Counted from the stretch's first letter, positions 10,862 to 25,248 are shown. The stretch is 64,000 nucleotides of DNA from Theocolax elegans (GCA_026168455.1 CM047427.1:64360162-64424161); one strand, 5' to 3'. Notes: generated from the sequence alone by a model not told the origin. Numbers and translations are program-made.

Positions 10862-13477
10862 GTAAGTAGTCGATGGAGAAATCTTTTCCTTCCTTGCTTT
10901 TAAGATTGTCTTTAACGATCGGATGATCCTGGGACGAGGGATATTCAACAGGAAATCTTTTAATAATCCTGACATTTAATTTATTTACATCTTACGAAAT
11001 TCAAAAAAGTTGTATCTACATTTGGTTAAACTTACTTTTTAATATCGTCTCTAAATGGTGTTTCCGTCAAGTTTAATTTTTTTCAAATTAAAATTTTATA
11101 CTGATATATAATACTTGTCTCGTATTATTTATATTTGCGTTATAAATGTAGCGAGGATCAATAAGCATTACCTTTAACTAAAAGATTAATTCAATTATTA
11201 TAAGTGTGTAATACTTGTCAAAATAATAACATTGTTTAAAATCTGTAGTGAAAATTGTTTTTTCTTGTGAAAGTATACACAATCTTACAAAGTTCAATAT
11301 TGATTCCACGTTTTTTTTTAAATTTTTACAGTTACCCGATTGAACGAAGGAAGAAACATGAAATTAATGTTTTTTCTCGTTGACCGTCCGATATTTACCG
11401 AAATACAATCGTGAACGCAGAAAATATAACTTTAATCCTTATTAAAGTGTAACACACTTTATAAAGCTTTATTAAAATTCGTTTTAATTCAATTAAGTAA
11501 ATACGCGAAATAATTAAATTTCTGATAAAATTATTGTTATTAACATATTCCAGCTTTTTGGATATATCGAGATATAACAAATAATTGAGTATACCTCTAT
11601 TTCATCTGCAATGTACACCTGCACATAATCATGAAATATGCGATAAATGAAACCTATAATCATCGACTATTTTATGTTTACAGGAAACGTTTAATAAAAA
11701 ATATATATACGCATATATGCACTTGTTAACCCCACCTGTTGTTTGAGAATCCGAAACACAGGTATGCATTATCCCTTTATGAACCAGTTACAATGCTATA
11801 TCTAAACTCTGCGCTCATTTAAATTATTACCTCTTGCAAAAAATATTGTTACGATTTTAGTGTCAACACGTTTACATATTTATATTTGTTTAATATTGCA
11901 TCATAGAAATACCTCAGGTTCCTATGCGCTATTGTAATTTAATAAATACTAAATACTGTATAAATACTATGTATAAATGGTTTTTCTTAATAGATGCGGG
12001 TCTTAGACATGTCGAAACGTTACGGGATATTTGAAAGCAAGCAGTTAATACGAAAATTATTTGCTATTCCGGCTATCGTTGAAAATTTGGTATTGACCGT
12101 TTTGGAAAGCCTGATGCGAAATCGCTTCTCGAAATACCTCAACACATTCCCTTAAAATGAAAGCGTAAAACTGATTATATCTGTATACCAATATAGGTAA
12201 CATTCAATTTTCCAAAGTAATGTGATGATGCATTACTCAAGTAATAATTAAATTTTTACAACTGGATCGTTCAATTCTGCCAAATATTGCGAAGTAAGCA
12301 AAAATGTATAAAATAAGCAGTTGTAATGAAATAAATATATCTTTATACACATATGAACTTTATTAAAGATAATAAATATTTTACAAAAATAAATACGATG
12401 TTATTAATTTTAATCATACATTAATTATGCCAGTGAATTGATATGTACGTCGCACAATATTGAATGAAACGCTCGTTTTCTCTTTATTTTGTCATATTTA
12501 ATACTGATAATTAAATATGTATTTTCATAATATTATGTTTTTAATATCTCGTAGTATATAATTGAAAAACAATTAAACGAATGTTTTTATTTATTTTATT
12601 GTTTGTCTAATAATAATAATCAACTTTGGCAACTATAGTTGTTATAATTTACACGATTGTTAAGATACGAAATAATAAAAGATTAATCTGATTAAACGTC
12701 TATTTAACCCAATAATAAAATAAAATGATTGTATTAAATTAACGTATATAATGCATATAGATTAATTTGAGTGAAATTTGAATCTGACGGTAATACATTT
12801 ACTTAAGGGCTTAATGTCGTTGAGATCGGGATGTATATTGACATACAAAGGGGTTATATATTAATGAAAAAATGTTTTAATTGAATATAAAAGATATTTA
12901 AGAGTTTTATTTAATACTATATTAAACACAAACATAACAATGTGATATCCACATTTTAATTAATGAAACATAAAACTCTACACCATTTCGAGTAAACACG
13001 AGTGACCTCATAGTCTCTTATTATAAGTATTAAACAAAAAACGAAATAAATTAATGTAGATAAATCATTAGAAATATTGGAAAGTGTATTTAGAATGCAT
13101 TGTTATATTTTAAATAAATTCCCTTGGCAAAATATATTTAACCTTATCAGCATCCTGATTACATATAATACGGAGTTACGTATATATATAATTTCTAATT
13201 TAATTACAGTACTTTTTAAATTATTCTGTAGAAATTAGAAATAAAGTATCTATATAATTTTTACATGCTTTTTACCTTTTGATTATAAAAAAAAGTTTCC
13301 CAATCGATAAATAATGTATTTAAATAAGAAAATGGTTTTAAGTATACAGAATTAATGAAAATATCCTGACTATTAAAAGAATTCGATAAGTGTCGTCGAT
13401 TAATGAAAAGGGGTCAAGAGTTTTTATTGTGAATAATAAAAAATATTATACGTTTTCTGTTTGCATCTACATTATAG
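10862..13477. other. AT-rich stretch, possible first intron
   Basis: Starts at a GTAAGT donor and ends at the TTATAG acceptor of the candidate exon at 13478. A polypyrimidine acceptor-like site also occurs at about 11331 (TTTTTACAG), without a convincing paired donor. No gene or repeat otherwise. Confidence 0.4.
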
Positions 13478-13762
13478 TGCTGTTGGAATACCATGCAACG
13501 TGATTAATAATAGGGAAGAGAGCCTAAAACATCGGATTAATATTAACACAAAGAGTGAAAATTCGTTACGATCGATTTGACGGTTCGTAATAGTCGTGAC
13601 GCGAGTGGCTAAAAGTATACAAAATTAATCAAAACTAAAGCGCACGAGAGACTGAGGGTATTGGAAGAAAGTTATTCGGACGTAATAACCAACGCCCATA
13701 GAGCAGTATTGGTGCGAGGTGCCGGGATCACCCGGCCGGCCTAAAGTGCCGAGACGAGAACG
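13478..13762 (+). other. Candidate non-coding 5' exon
   Basis: The acceptor is a pyrimidine-rich stretch (13450-13470) ending ATTATAG at 13477. The donor is GAACG|GTAAGAGA with GT at 13763-13764. The 285-nt interval is clearly GC-richer than its flanks. It contains a four-codon upstream ORF (ATG CAA CGT GAT TAA near 13492). Spliced directly to the coding exon at 41805, the frame entering ATG has TAA at 13742-13744, six codons before the junction, consistent with a 5' untranslated exon. The exon and its link to 41805 are inference from signals only. It could instead be a first exon with its own promoter. Confidence 0.45.
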
Positions 13763-15194
13763 GTAAGAGATTTTTTTATTTAAATTTTTATTTTATTTTA
13801 TCTTTCATTTTACTTTGAACACTTATAAAAATTATTATATTAGAAACTGTAAAATCTGTAATGGGTTTACAATGAATAGAGGATACTATTTCCCTTATTT
13901 CAATTATATAACTTTTAAATCAAAATAATCGGTATGCGAATTATGCGCAAAATTAAATTTTATACTTATATTCTTTTATAATGCATATTTTAAAATAATC
14001 GTTTTTATTTCGACATTATATTCTTGTACTTTATAAATCTACATAATTAATTATGCGTATTTTATATTTTTATTAATATAAGTATAACACATAGGAATAG
14101 CTGTACTGTTTAATATTGTAAAAAGTCGTATACTATTGATTTTCGATGTATTACAAATGTCCAAGTTGAAAATGAATAATTTTATAAAATTTAGTGAAAA
14201 TTCTAAATCAATCAATTACATTAAAGGCATTGTCACTATTCATATTTCAATATTGATTTTAAATAATGCATGAAATATGCCAAAAAATAACATCCTCAAT
14301 ATTTTATTATTGACGATAAAAATTGATATAATTAATTCTTTGAAAATTATTATGTTGTAGTATAAGTAATCATTCTTTATCGTTAAATAATTGGTAATTT
14401 AAAAAAATTTAATTAAATAAATATGATACATAGTATATTCTATTCTTTCAAACAATTATATACTATAATTTTATTAAATTAATATTAAATTATGCCGCAT
14501 CATTATTATAATTTTGTGTAAAAAGAAAAAATTCTCGGAATTTATAATATAACTTGATATAATAAATGTATTTTAATTACAAAGTGTAATAATCGTGTTG
14601 TATGTCAATGTCGAACTGTTCTTGAAAACTAAACGTTTAACGAAATCAGCTGTAGCCGTAAGAATGAGAGGCCGTTTGATCAAACTGTGAGTTGCAGAAT
14701 TTATATTTTTGGCACACGAGAGCACCTGCCTCGTACTGGTCAGAATATCCACAAACCACGCGGTTTCGTTTGTTCTTGCTTACGAGCACGAAGTTCCGTG
14801 TAAACAAAGGTATTACTTTAGTGAGCTTGTTGAATTATGTATGATGTACATATATAAATGAAACTCCGAGAGAATTTCAATCTAAAAATTAATAAAATTC
14901 GTTCAGAAAATAAGAATTCATTGGTTAAAGATGTGATACTTTGCAAAAAATATTCGACAATTAAGATTGGTGTACATTACTAATTTAATATCTTAAATAT
15001 TCTATTATTTTGAGATATACGCGTGAGTGACTAAGAGGTGTCTTTAATTAAAATAATTTTGTGTACAATATGAGAAAATAATGTAAATTCAGATTTCAGA
15101 AAAAATTGGATTTGACATGAAAATTTCTATTAAGAATTACAAAAAAATTATCATAATAAATTCGTTTCGATAACTAGCATCACGATATATTTTG
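13763..15194 (+). other. Intronic AT-rich stretch with one CpG-richer block
   Basis: Part of the inferred 28 kb intron. A GC-richer block at about 14640-14820 (with TGCAGAAT, CACCTGCC and CACGCGG stretches) is a candidate regulatory element or unrecognised exon; I see no clean splice pair for it. Confidence 0.4.
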
Positions 15195-17847
15195 GAATAA
15201 AGTATAGAGAATTGCTTGATGTATTTCAGTAGCTATGTTCATAGAATAGGATTTAGTTATCAAATTTAATTAAATTTCAATTTATTTGAATCTGTAATAT
15301 GCGCACAAATCAAGTATTGTTTAACCAACTTGAAAATTGCTAAGATGTACATATTCTTTAAATGTAAATAAATAATTGTATAATTTTTTCTAATAATTAG
15401 CATGTAATCTTTTCCTTAATTCTTGACTATAAGTATAATATATTGGAAATACTTAATGAATAGTAAGCCATTAGATATATATATATATATGAAGTGTGTA
15501 CGTTTTATGATTTTAACTTTAATTGCACAAGATGTTAAAAAATAATTATAGGAAACTTAGCAATTATTTTTGAGTAAAAAAAATTGACGAAAATCATAAT
15601 TTAATTATAATTAAATTTGTTGTCATTTTTGTACAATTTGTCCGTGTTGATAAGTATAGTAAAAATTCTTACGCATCACATAGTAATTATCTCAAATGAC
15701 ACGTGCATCGTAACATTAATACATCATTTTTTCTCATTATCAGAGCAATTTTTCCTATACTACATTACCCGTGTACTAACGTGACTCCGATACTGTTTTT
15801 TACAGACCTTTTTTATTATGCCATTTATAACTTCTAGAGAACATTAATAATTAAAAATATTGGCAATTTGTAAATTGGTTCACCATACTCTATTATTTGT
15901 AATATATATATATATATATCATAACATTATATTTTATTATTCTATTTAATTAACAAATATTTGATTTATAAATAATTGTCTGCAAAGGAGGAGTTAATAT
16001 TGCATGTAACATTATAAATATAAAAAATAACTACGAATGATTTTATACATCCACACGCAGCTATACATATGAAAATTCTTAAAAATTCCTTAAAAGAAAT
16101 TGATATAATAAAAGGTTACATTGTTTCAAAGTATAAAAATGTAAATTAAGTAATACGGAAGACTATGTATGCGTGCAACTCGAGATAAGCATAAATAAAG
16201 TTATATCTCGAGCATATCCTAAAATCTTAATTATCAATAACGGGATCTAGAATCTCGGTATATACCGTGAACTCCGACCACAGGAATGTACAGCTCGAGG
16301 TTGCTTTACAGTTTTCAATTTGGGCTTATCGGGGTTCGTGTTGCGTTAACTGGCCATCGATGATCAAGCGCCTGCCGTTTCGCCAAACCATTAGCCGTAA
16401 ATTCTCGCGGTAAACGCGCGTCCCTATAACCCTTGTGCAGATGTACAATTAAAATTACGAAAACTATAGTTGATGGCAACTTATAAGAACATTTGCTTGC
16501 TCTATACTCATTAAAATCATACGCGAAATTGTCACTGGGCTTTTTCTTCGTTTTCCTGAATAATTTCTTACATTTATGATGGATCCAAACAAATAGGGTA
16601 TACTTTATTATTTCTAAAAATAAAATTTCACGTATTACCCACGAAAATCTTCCTAAAACTTACTCAAATTCTTTATTCGCAATACAAATATGAGACTAGA
16701 TATTTTTATTTTCTTAATTTCGATCTTTATTAATTATTAATTTCGATTATAAAGCATTCGGAAGTTCAAAAAGGCTTATAGCTTACAAAAATAATATATA
16801 AAGACACAGTTTAATTTTATTACAATTTTCATTTTATTATTAAACATTTAATGTAAAAATGCGATTAATGTATATGTCAAAGTTTATTTTTAATATAACG
16901 AAAATAGGGAAAAGTTTGCAAGGAAGAAATTCTGACATAAAAATATTTTTGAAATATCTGAGAAACTAGGTGAAATCAATACCACAAATATTTGCATATT
17001 AGGACCTTGAATAACAATATTTTGTTTTTCTAAAACTGATAAAAGCCATTGAATATTGTATAGACTATGTAAGTATAAAAATTTATTATAATAATACCAT
17101 TAAATAATTTTATTTAAAAAATGTTAAAGTAAATAATTATTAATAATCTATTTTGATACTACTTGTATGTCTTGCATAAAAGTTAAAAAACGCAGTTAGT
17201 GTTTGCCATTATTTAAAATTTGCAAATTTATATTTATCGATTTCATTGAACTTAGTTACTATGGATAATATACTGGTAAAGTTGATGCATGGATACATTA
17301 TCTTAATGTAAATTTTCTATATCTCGTATGAAAACATTTTCTCAAACAAATATATATATATTGCACTAAGAAGAGCAAATTATACTAGAAAATATAAAAA
17401 CGAATTTAAATAAAAGATCACTGTAAGAGTGTGTTCCATGCATTTAAATCGTAATTTATTAATATGTATTCATTCTGCTTATAGGGTGTAAAAATAAATT
17501 ATAACTGATAATACGTTTTGATTTCATACATTGAATGCCCTAGTAATCAAGAAAATCCCTTCCTAATAATCTGAGGTTCATAACTTAACCTCATCTTATT
17601 AAGTAAAACGTCACCCACCAAAGCTAAGTTGTCTGATTAATGTTCTTGAATCCTTATAGCATTCATACTGAACCGGAAGATTTCTAAAGAGAATTACCGG
17701 ATTTCAGGAAACTCCTTGAAATTATATTGTATGGACGTTGATTACAAACGCCTTCCTGTGACTTTAAAAAGAAAAATATGAGATTATGAAATAATAAATA
17801 AGATTTAATGTTACATAATCTAGAGAGAAAGCTTTATATATGTTTTC
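15195..17847. repeat. Tandem duplication 1, copy 1 (2653 bp)
   Basis: Direct repeat of the segment that follows immediately at 17848. The unit begins GAATAAAGTATAGAGAA and ends TATATATGTTTTC. It contains a GC-richer block at 16250-16440 (with GGCCATCGATGATCAAG) that stands out from the AT-rich remainder and may be regulatory. No coding frame is convincing. Confidence 0.9.
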
Positions 17848-20503
17848 GAATAAAGTATAGAGAATTGCTTGATGTATTTCAGTAGCTATGTTCATAGAAT
17901 AGGATTTAGTTATCAAATTTAATTAAATTTCAATTTATTTGAATCTGTAATATGCGCACAAATCAAGTATTGTTTAACCAACTTGAAAATTGCTAAGATG
18001 TACATATTCTTTAAATGTAAATAAATAATTGTATAATTTTTTCTAATAATTAGCATGTAATCTTTTCCTTAATTCTTGACTATAAGTATAATATATTGGA
18101 AATACTTAATGAATAGTAAGCCATTAGATATATATATATATGAAGTGTGTACGTTTTATGATTTTAACTTTAATTGCACAAGATGTTAAAAAATAATTAT
18201 AGGAAACTTAGCAATTATTTTTGAGTAAAAAAAATTGACGAAAATCATAATTTAATTATAATTAAATTTGTTGTCATTTTTGTACAATTTGTCCGTGTTG
18301 ATAAGTATAGTAAAAATTCTTACGCATCACATAGTAATTATCTCAAATGACACGTGCATCGTAACATTAATACATCATTTTTTCTCATTATCAGAGCAAT
18401 TTTTTCCTATACTACATTACCCGTGTACTAACGTGACTCCGATACTGTTTTTTACAGACCTTTTTTATTATGCCATTTATAACTTCTAGAGAACATTAAT
18501 AATTAAAAATATTGGCAATTTGTAAATTGGTTCACCATACTCTATTATTTGTAATATATATATATATATATCATAACATTATATTTTATTATTCTATTTA
18601 ATTAACAAATATTTGATTTATAAATAATTGTCTGCAAAGGAGGAGTTAATATTGCATGTAACATTATAAATATAAAAAATAACTACGAATGATTTTATAC
18701 ATCCACACGCAGCTATACATATGAAAATTCTTAAAAATTCCTTAAAAGAAATTGATATAATAAAAGGTTACATTGTTTCAAAGTATAAAAATGTAAATTA
18801 AGTAATACGGAAGACTATGTATGCGTGCAACTCGAGATAAGCATAAATAAAGTTATATCTCGAGCATATCCTAAAATCTTAATTATCAATAACGGGATCT
18901 AGAATCTCGGTATATACCGTGAACTCCGACCACAGGAATGTACAGCTCGAGGTTGCTTTACAGTTTTCAATTTGGGCTTATCGGGGTTCGTGTTGCGTTA
19001 ACTGGCCATCGATGATCAAGCGCCTGCCGTTTCGCCAAACCATTAGCCGTAAATTCTCGCGGTAAACGCGCGTCCCTATAACCCTTGTGCAGATGTACAA
19101 TTAAAATTACGAAAACTATAGTTGATGGCAACTTATAAGAACATTTGCTTGCTCTATACTCATTAAAATCATACGCGAAATTGTCACTGGGCTTTTTCTT
19201 CGTTTTCCTGAATAATTTCTTACATTTATGATGGATCCAAACAAATAGGGTATACTTTATTATTTCTAAAAATAAAATTTCACGTATTACCCACGAAAAT
19301 CTTCCTAAAACTTACTCAAATTCTTTATTCGCAATACAAATATGAGACTAGATATTTTTATTTTCTTAATTTCGATCTTTATTAATTATTAATTTCGATT
19401 ATAAAGCATTCGGAAGTTCAAAAAGGCTTATAGCTTACAAAAATAATATATAAAGACACAGTTTAATTTTATTACAATTTTCATTTTATTATTAAACATT
19501 TTAATGTAAAAATGCGATTAATGTATATGTCAAAGTTTATTTTTAATATAACGAAAATAGGGAAAAGTTTGCAAGGAAGAAATTCTGACATAAAAATATT
19601 TTTGAAATATCTGAGAAACTAGGTGAAATCAATACCACAAATATTTGCATATTAGGACCTTGAATAACAATATTTTTGTTTTTCTAAAACTGATAAAAGC
19701 CATTGAATATTGTATAGACTATGTAAGTATAAAAATTTATTATAATAATACCATTAAATAATTTTATTTAAAAAATGTTAAAGTAAATAATTATTAATAA
19801 TCTATTTTGATACTACTTGTATGTCTTGCATAAAAGTTAAAAAACGCAGTTAGTGTTTGCCATTATTTAAAATTTGCAAATTTATATTTATCGATTTCAT
19901 TGAACTTAGTTACTATGGATAATATACTGGTAAAGTTGATGCATGGATACATTATCTTAATGTAAATTTTCTATATCTCGTATGAAAACATTTTCTCAAA
20001 CAAATATATATATATTGCACTAAGAAGAGCAAATTATACTAGAAAATATAAAAACGAATTTAAATAAAAGATCACTGTAAGAGTGTGTTCCATGCATTTA
20101 AATCGTAATTTATTAATATGTATTCATTCTGCTTATAGGGTGTAAAAATAAATTATAACTGATAATACGTTTTGATTTCATACATTGAATGCCCTAGTAA
20201 TCAAGAAAATCCCTTCCTAATAAATCTGAGGTTTCATAACTTAACCTCATCTTATTAAGTAAAACGTCACCCACCAAAGCTAAGTTGTCTGATTAATGTT
20301 CTTGAATCCTTATAGCATTCATACTGAACCGGAAGATTTCTAAAGAGAATTACCGGATTTCAGGAAACTCCTTGAAATTATATTGTATGGACGTTGATTA
20401 CAAACGCCTTCCTGTGACTTTAAAAAGAAAAATATGAGATTATGAAATAATAAATAAGATTTAATGTTACATAATCTAGAGAGAAAGCTTTATATATGTT
20501 TTC
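17848..20503. repeat. Tandem duplication 1, copy 2 (2656 bp)
   Basis: Reading the two copies side by side I find six length differences: an (AT)8 against (AT)7 tract and five single-base insertions (four lengthen homopolymer runs). I find no substitution. These sum to the +3 nt length difference. The five-base GAATA is shared at start and end junctions. The GC-richer block recurs at 18903-19090. A 73-codon frame at 18268-18489 is opened only by a length change relative to copy 1, so it is not a gene. Confidence 0.9.
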
Positions 20504-20860
20504 GAATATTTGAATATTTTATTGTTTTTCAAATGTTACTCTTACGTCACTAGAAATAGTTTCATTTTTTTATTTACTAGGTATATATGTATATATATTC
20601 TAGAAAAATTCACATACATTATCAGAACGAGACGAAAGGTATTGAAGAGTTTGAATACATTTCTTTGTTTTGATACTTTTTATTTACGAATCTTCATAAT
20701 TTTAATTTTCACCTTCCGCATCCATACACTAGCCAGTTAAAAATTTTACTTTTATATATATAATCGATTGAAAATGTAGTTATTTTCTTTTTTATTAAAA
20801 AGGACTGATAATGGAGAAAATAAGGTTATATTTGTACATACAGAGTGATCGAGAGTTTTG
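20504..20860. other. AT-rich stretch with a weak ratchet-like site
   Basis: At 20580/20581 a pyrimidine-rich acceptor (TTTATTTACTAG) abuts GTATAT, a weak donor. No gene. Confidence 0.35.
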
Positions 20861-21070
20861 CTTAGACGAGTCTCTACATCTTAATGAAACCGTTGATCAA
20901 CCGGAAGTGAGCCAATGACACTGTCTCCCAAGTGCAAAGCAAAGTCTGTCGTTGAAAGACAATAGAATGATTAACGATTAACGTCAGCGGAAAATTGGCA
21001 GGGAAGTCTCGTTGGACGGCAAGCGCTGAGCTTGTCAATTGCAACTTGGGAGTTTGCGAACGGATTTCCA
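20861..21070. other. CpG-richer block
   Basis: About 200 bp of mixed composition within AT-rich DNA, with a 65-codon minus-strand frame of no recognisable family. Possibly a regulatory element or an old exon. Confidence 0.3.
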
Positions 21071-22856
21071 AAAATTTTAAATGTAACGTTTTAGAAGTTC
21101 AAATTACTACATCCGGTCGTATTATTAACTGTTTGTAACAAAATATTTTTTTCCTATATAGTATAAAACCAGAATATTAACTTGTAAGATAATGTTAACG
21201 TTCGTTAGAATAATTTTCATTACTAATAAATTATAGAACGTAGATACAATAGTATTGATTATGCTGCTACTTTTTATAGAAAGTATAATTTTTTGTTCCA
21301 TAATTAAACTATCGATATTTAATTATTCAATATCAGTCTATCCTCTTTAAACATATTGTATATACATGTGTACTAAACTGCGTGTTAATAGATATAATAG
21401 AACAAGTTTTTAGAAAAGTTACGAAGAAAATTGTAAATAATCCTTATGGGGCTGACTAAAAAGATTCCTTTTCTACTTAAACTCACATGTACTTAAATAT
21501 ATACTTATATTTAAATGAGGTTTAACTTGGAGATTATTCTACCATTTACTTTAAAAGTTACAAGTACGAGTATTGTTAGATATTTTAAACTAATAATTGT
21601 ACTATTTGTTCAAAATTACTATAAACTTTATATAAACACGTAGTTAATACTTACATAGTAAAATGTCATTATTCTATAAGATAAATAATTTTCATAACAA
21701 AATGTTATTTTTAACGAAAAACGTATTTTTAAAAATGGAAACATTTAAATGTATCTATTTACTTTATTTACATATTTCGCAACGATATATTCTTGGTTAT
21801 TTCTTAGTAAGCAAAATTACATAGCGTAAAATTAATACAACTCAGAAAATATATACTAGTCCTATTGTAGGGAGAATATATTTTTCATAAATATGTTTTA
21901 AAAACTTTTATTTAAGTATATGTAATATTTTTCGTGCACGACTTCGCCTTTTCTCTTACATTCATGTTTAACAAATGCATATTTTTATGTATACCATTAA
22001 ATATAAATAATGAAAGTCTGTATTTCTACTTTAAATCAGTTTTACTGATAATCAAAGTGTCATAAATCTTTAATATAATATGCAGGTTCATGGGCTTGTG
22101 GTCATAACTTACGAAAGTCGCAGTGGACTTAACACGTGGAAAGAAAATTGTAATACATAAATATACTTTACGATTCACATATTCTCAACGAGGCCGATAT
22201 ATCTCACGAATTTGACTAATACTAAGACAAAATGGAGATCAAATTAGATAAAAATTTAATTTATGCACGGATAAATAACACGTTTGTTTAAATCTCGGCC
22301 ATTTATTTTGTATAGAATATGGAAAGTGTAAGGTTTTGATTGATACATAGATTGACTATTTGCTAATTATATTTGGTATAATTTTCTCTTTATATGAATT
22401 TAAATAAAAACTCGAATGCTACTAAGACGTTACGATATTTCTAGATATTACACCTCTAACGGGAAGAAATATAAATAAACTATTTATGACAAACAAAATG
22501 TGCTATATTAACCAATTTTTAATTTTGATATATAAAATACGTAGCGCGAATAGAGTTTCGTGGTAATCGTTGATCGGTAATATCTCTCTGTTACAAGAAC
22601 TCCTTATAATAACCGAGTGCATCATCGAGGTACATAAAGCATCGGAATGAAGCGTTCGATTAGCCTCATTGGTATACATCGTCCACACTTTTCCTTAAGC
22701 TCATGGAAGAAAGGGACTGTCTAGTGTTGTTGAGTTGTTGCTTTCAACGCATCTAGGGGTGCTCCCTCATTTCTGTGGATACTCGTACAGTAGCTCACGA
22801 TAATCTTTTATTCCTGCAAAGATGAACGCGTATTTTCTCAAGCATCTTCTACTCTC
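21071..22856. other. AT-rich non-coding stretch
   Basis: Nothing supported except a mixed-composition rise from about 22550 towards the start of duplication 2. A 61-codon minus-strand frame at 22503-22688 has no features. Confidence 0.45.
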
Positions 22857-23610
22857 TCGGATGTTTTTCTCCGAGCTAGAAAACCGAACAAGACAACTCT
22901 TCCTCTTCTCTTCTATGGTCTATTTCCCACGTGTGTGCTCAAACTAAAGACACTTTTGCAACGCTCGGTGCTTCATTCTTCAATTAGCTTATTGTTGAAT
23001 ATGTAGCCACTAGTACGTGATGATGCAGTTCAAGTAAAATTGTATTAGGCTTCTTCCAGATAAGAATAATTCTATTTTTACGCTCTTCTCCCGTTGTTCA
23101 ATTATTGCGTCTTTAGATGCACCACTTTCGTCAATCCTTATAACGACTATACCTTATTAACGGATAATCAAAGCAATGACCTTGCTCTTCATTTTAGAAA
23201 CGGTTAAATCGAATATTATTCATTCCATACTCGAGTAAATTGCAACTTTTCGACCTAGAATATGGGGGCGAAAGTAGTATATATTTTCCACAAACGTATT
23301 GGTAGGCAAAAGTAAAATTAGCGGGTCGAAAGTAAAATTAGCGGGGCGAATGGCCACTCTCGAATGTGGAGTAAATTATTATATGGAACGCGTGGTGAAA
23401 GTAGATTTATCCCTTGAGTGATTACTCCCTCGGGTGAAATCTTCTACTTTCGCCCCATGTTGCATAATGTACTATTTTAATTTGCTTTACATATTCCTTA
23501 TGCATACGGAGTTTTATCTGGTACAATAATTTTTATTAATTTAAAAAAATGTTATGATAAGAGTATGATGAAACCTTATCCATTTTAATCAAATAATATT
23601 AAAATATATT
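22857..23610. repeat. Duplication 2, block B, copy 1
   Basis: Matches 25249-26009. The first 250 bp or so of the pair carries many small length changes (for example CCGAGCTAG against CCGATGCTAG); the rest is essentially identical. Contains the MITE at 23264-23457. Confidence 0.85.
23264..23457. mobile_element. MITE-like element with GGGGCGAAAGTAG termini
   Basis: The left end reads GGGGGCGAAAGTAG. The right end on the minus strand reads TGGGGCGAAAGTAG. The 194-bp interior includes a direct repeat of AAAGTAAAATTAGCGGG at 23308-23343, and further CGAAAGTA and GGTGAAAGTAG motifs resembling the termini. No ORF. It lies inside duplicated block B. Confidence 0.5.
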
Positions 23611-24955
23611 TTTATAAAATTTAGTCATCGTCTAAAAAATTAGATGGTATATTTGCAATAAAAAATAAAAAAAAATTAGCTTTTTCTCTACAGTAGTTGA
23701 AAAAAGTAAAAAGAGTAATATCGCATGTATGCAAAGCGCATATTAGGGAAATCTCGTGTAAAATCGGTGATAAGACAAAGAAGGGGAGAGTGGATGCGTG
23801 AGAGAGAGAAAGAGAGAAAGAGAGAGAGATAGTTGGTATGGAACGCATGCACGTAAAAGAAAATGTGTAGGGGCGCAGATCTTATGCTTTAGAGCGACCG
23901 TTAACTCGCGGGAGCTTGCAAAAAGCTCGTAACCCCGAGATTTACGAGTGTCCGACGCACATGAGAAAGTGGGGAGAGTCAAGACGGGGCTGCCCGAAGA
24001 AGCTTTTGGGTCCGGACGACCGAGCGACGGGTGAATACTGCAAGATATATCCATTCGTCACGCTAAGATAAACACCCGAGAAACTAACGTTTTTTCCTTC
24101 TCTTTCCCTCTCACCTTTCTGCCACTCTACATTTTGTATTTTACAAATTACTTACCTTTTTATGGTGCGGTTCGAGGGAAAAAGAACGAGACAGACTCAG
24201 TCTATAAAGCTTTTGGAATGAGTTTCGTAGTAATTGGAGAGGATTTTCGCTCAAATATAAAGCCGGAATCTCAGCTTTATATGCACTACTTCTAGTCAAG
24301 CTTAACATTTTTTCCTTTAAATACTATAGTATTACGAAGATTCCACGCAACGATTATTCATTGGTGAGATGTATATTGTAATTTTAATATTTATACTATT
24401 TACTTACAATTTTAATTACAAATTTTATTTAGTGAAATATTTTTATTATTAAATGTAATAAAACCTAGAAAAGGAAAGAATTTCATAGTAATAAAATTTT
24501 GCGCATTTGTTCATTATAATGATGGAATTAACTATTAGAATTAGTACTATTAGACATACGACTTTCTTTATTAATACTCTGCTTGATAAAACTTTAATAT
24601 TATAAAATAATCACTTACGTGACTAACAGGGAGAGTATCAGACCATTGGATGACGGATCTTAATCAAACTCTAGGTTGTGTTTTCTAATATAAAAATATG
24701 AAGAAATCGAGTTATTTACACCCTGATGCGGAAATGTATCAAAATTATAGGTCTCTAAAGCAAGTTTTGGAAAAAAATTCTTTACACTTGCAACTTATAA
24801 ACAAATAGAGGTGTACACTCAAACTCGAAACCACAAGAAAGCTAGATCAAGTACTACCGATTAAAAAAGAAATACTTTGACAATATTGATTTGAAATAAA
24901 GTTATAGGAAAAACAAGCAGTACTACAAATTTATTTAATTTTTATAAAATTTAGT
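23611..24955. repeat. Duplication 2, block C, copy 1
   Basis: Matches 26010-27355 over its full length and 24941-25248 over its first 320 bp. It starts and ends with TTTATAAAATTTAG, a 14-bp direct repeat at its edges. It contains a CpG-rich segment at 23740-24060 with a (GA)n tract at 23800-23830. The frames across that segment (for example minus 23743-24054) are low-complexity readings of the GA tract. Confidence 0.85.
24626..24935. mobile_element. One-armed relative of the 6533 foldback element
   Basis: Starts ACAGGGAGAGTA and runs in the same order as the left arm of 6533-7215: ACGGATCTTA, AATATGAAGAAA, ACAAATAGAGGT, ACACTCAAAC, AGTTATAGG and AAAACAAG. It stops where the foldback would turn. 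I see no opposite arm, so this is a half copy or an ancestral linear form. Confidence 0.6.
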
Positions 24956-25248
24956 CATCGTCTAAAAAATTAGATGGTATATTTGCAATAAAAACTAAAA
25001 AAAAATTAGCTTTTTCTCTACAGTAGTTGAAAAAAGTAAAAAGAGTAATATCGCATGTATGCAAAGCGCATATTGGAAATCTCGTGTAAAATCGGTGATA
25101 AGACAAAGAAGGGGAGAGTGGATGCGTGAGAGAGAGAAAGAGAGAGATAGTTGGTATGGAACGCATGCACGTAAAAGAAAATGTGTAGGGGCGCAGATCT
25201 TATGCTTTAGAGCGACCGTTAACTCGCGGGAGCTTGCAAAAAGCTCGT
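24941..25248. repeat. Duplication 2, partial block C
   Basis: Repeats the first 320 bp of block C (23611-23930) and stops at AAGCTCGT, then switches directly to block B sequence. The (GA)n tract is shorter here. The junction shares only CTCG with the sequence preceding block B. Confidence 0.85.
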
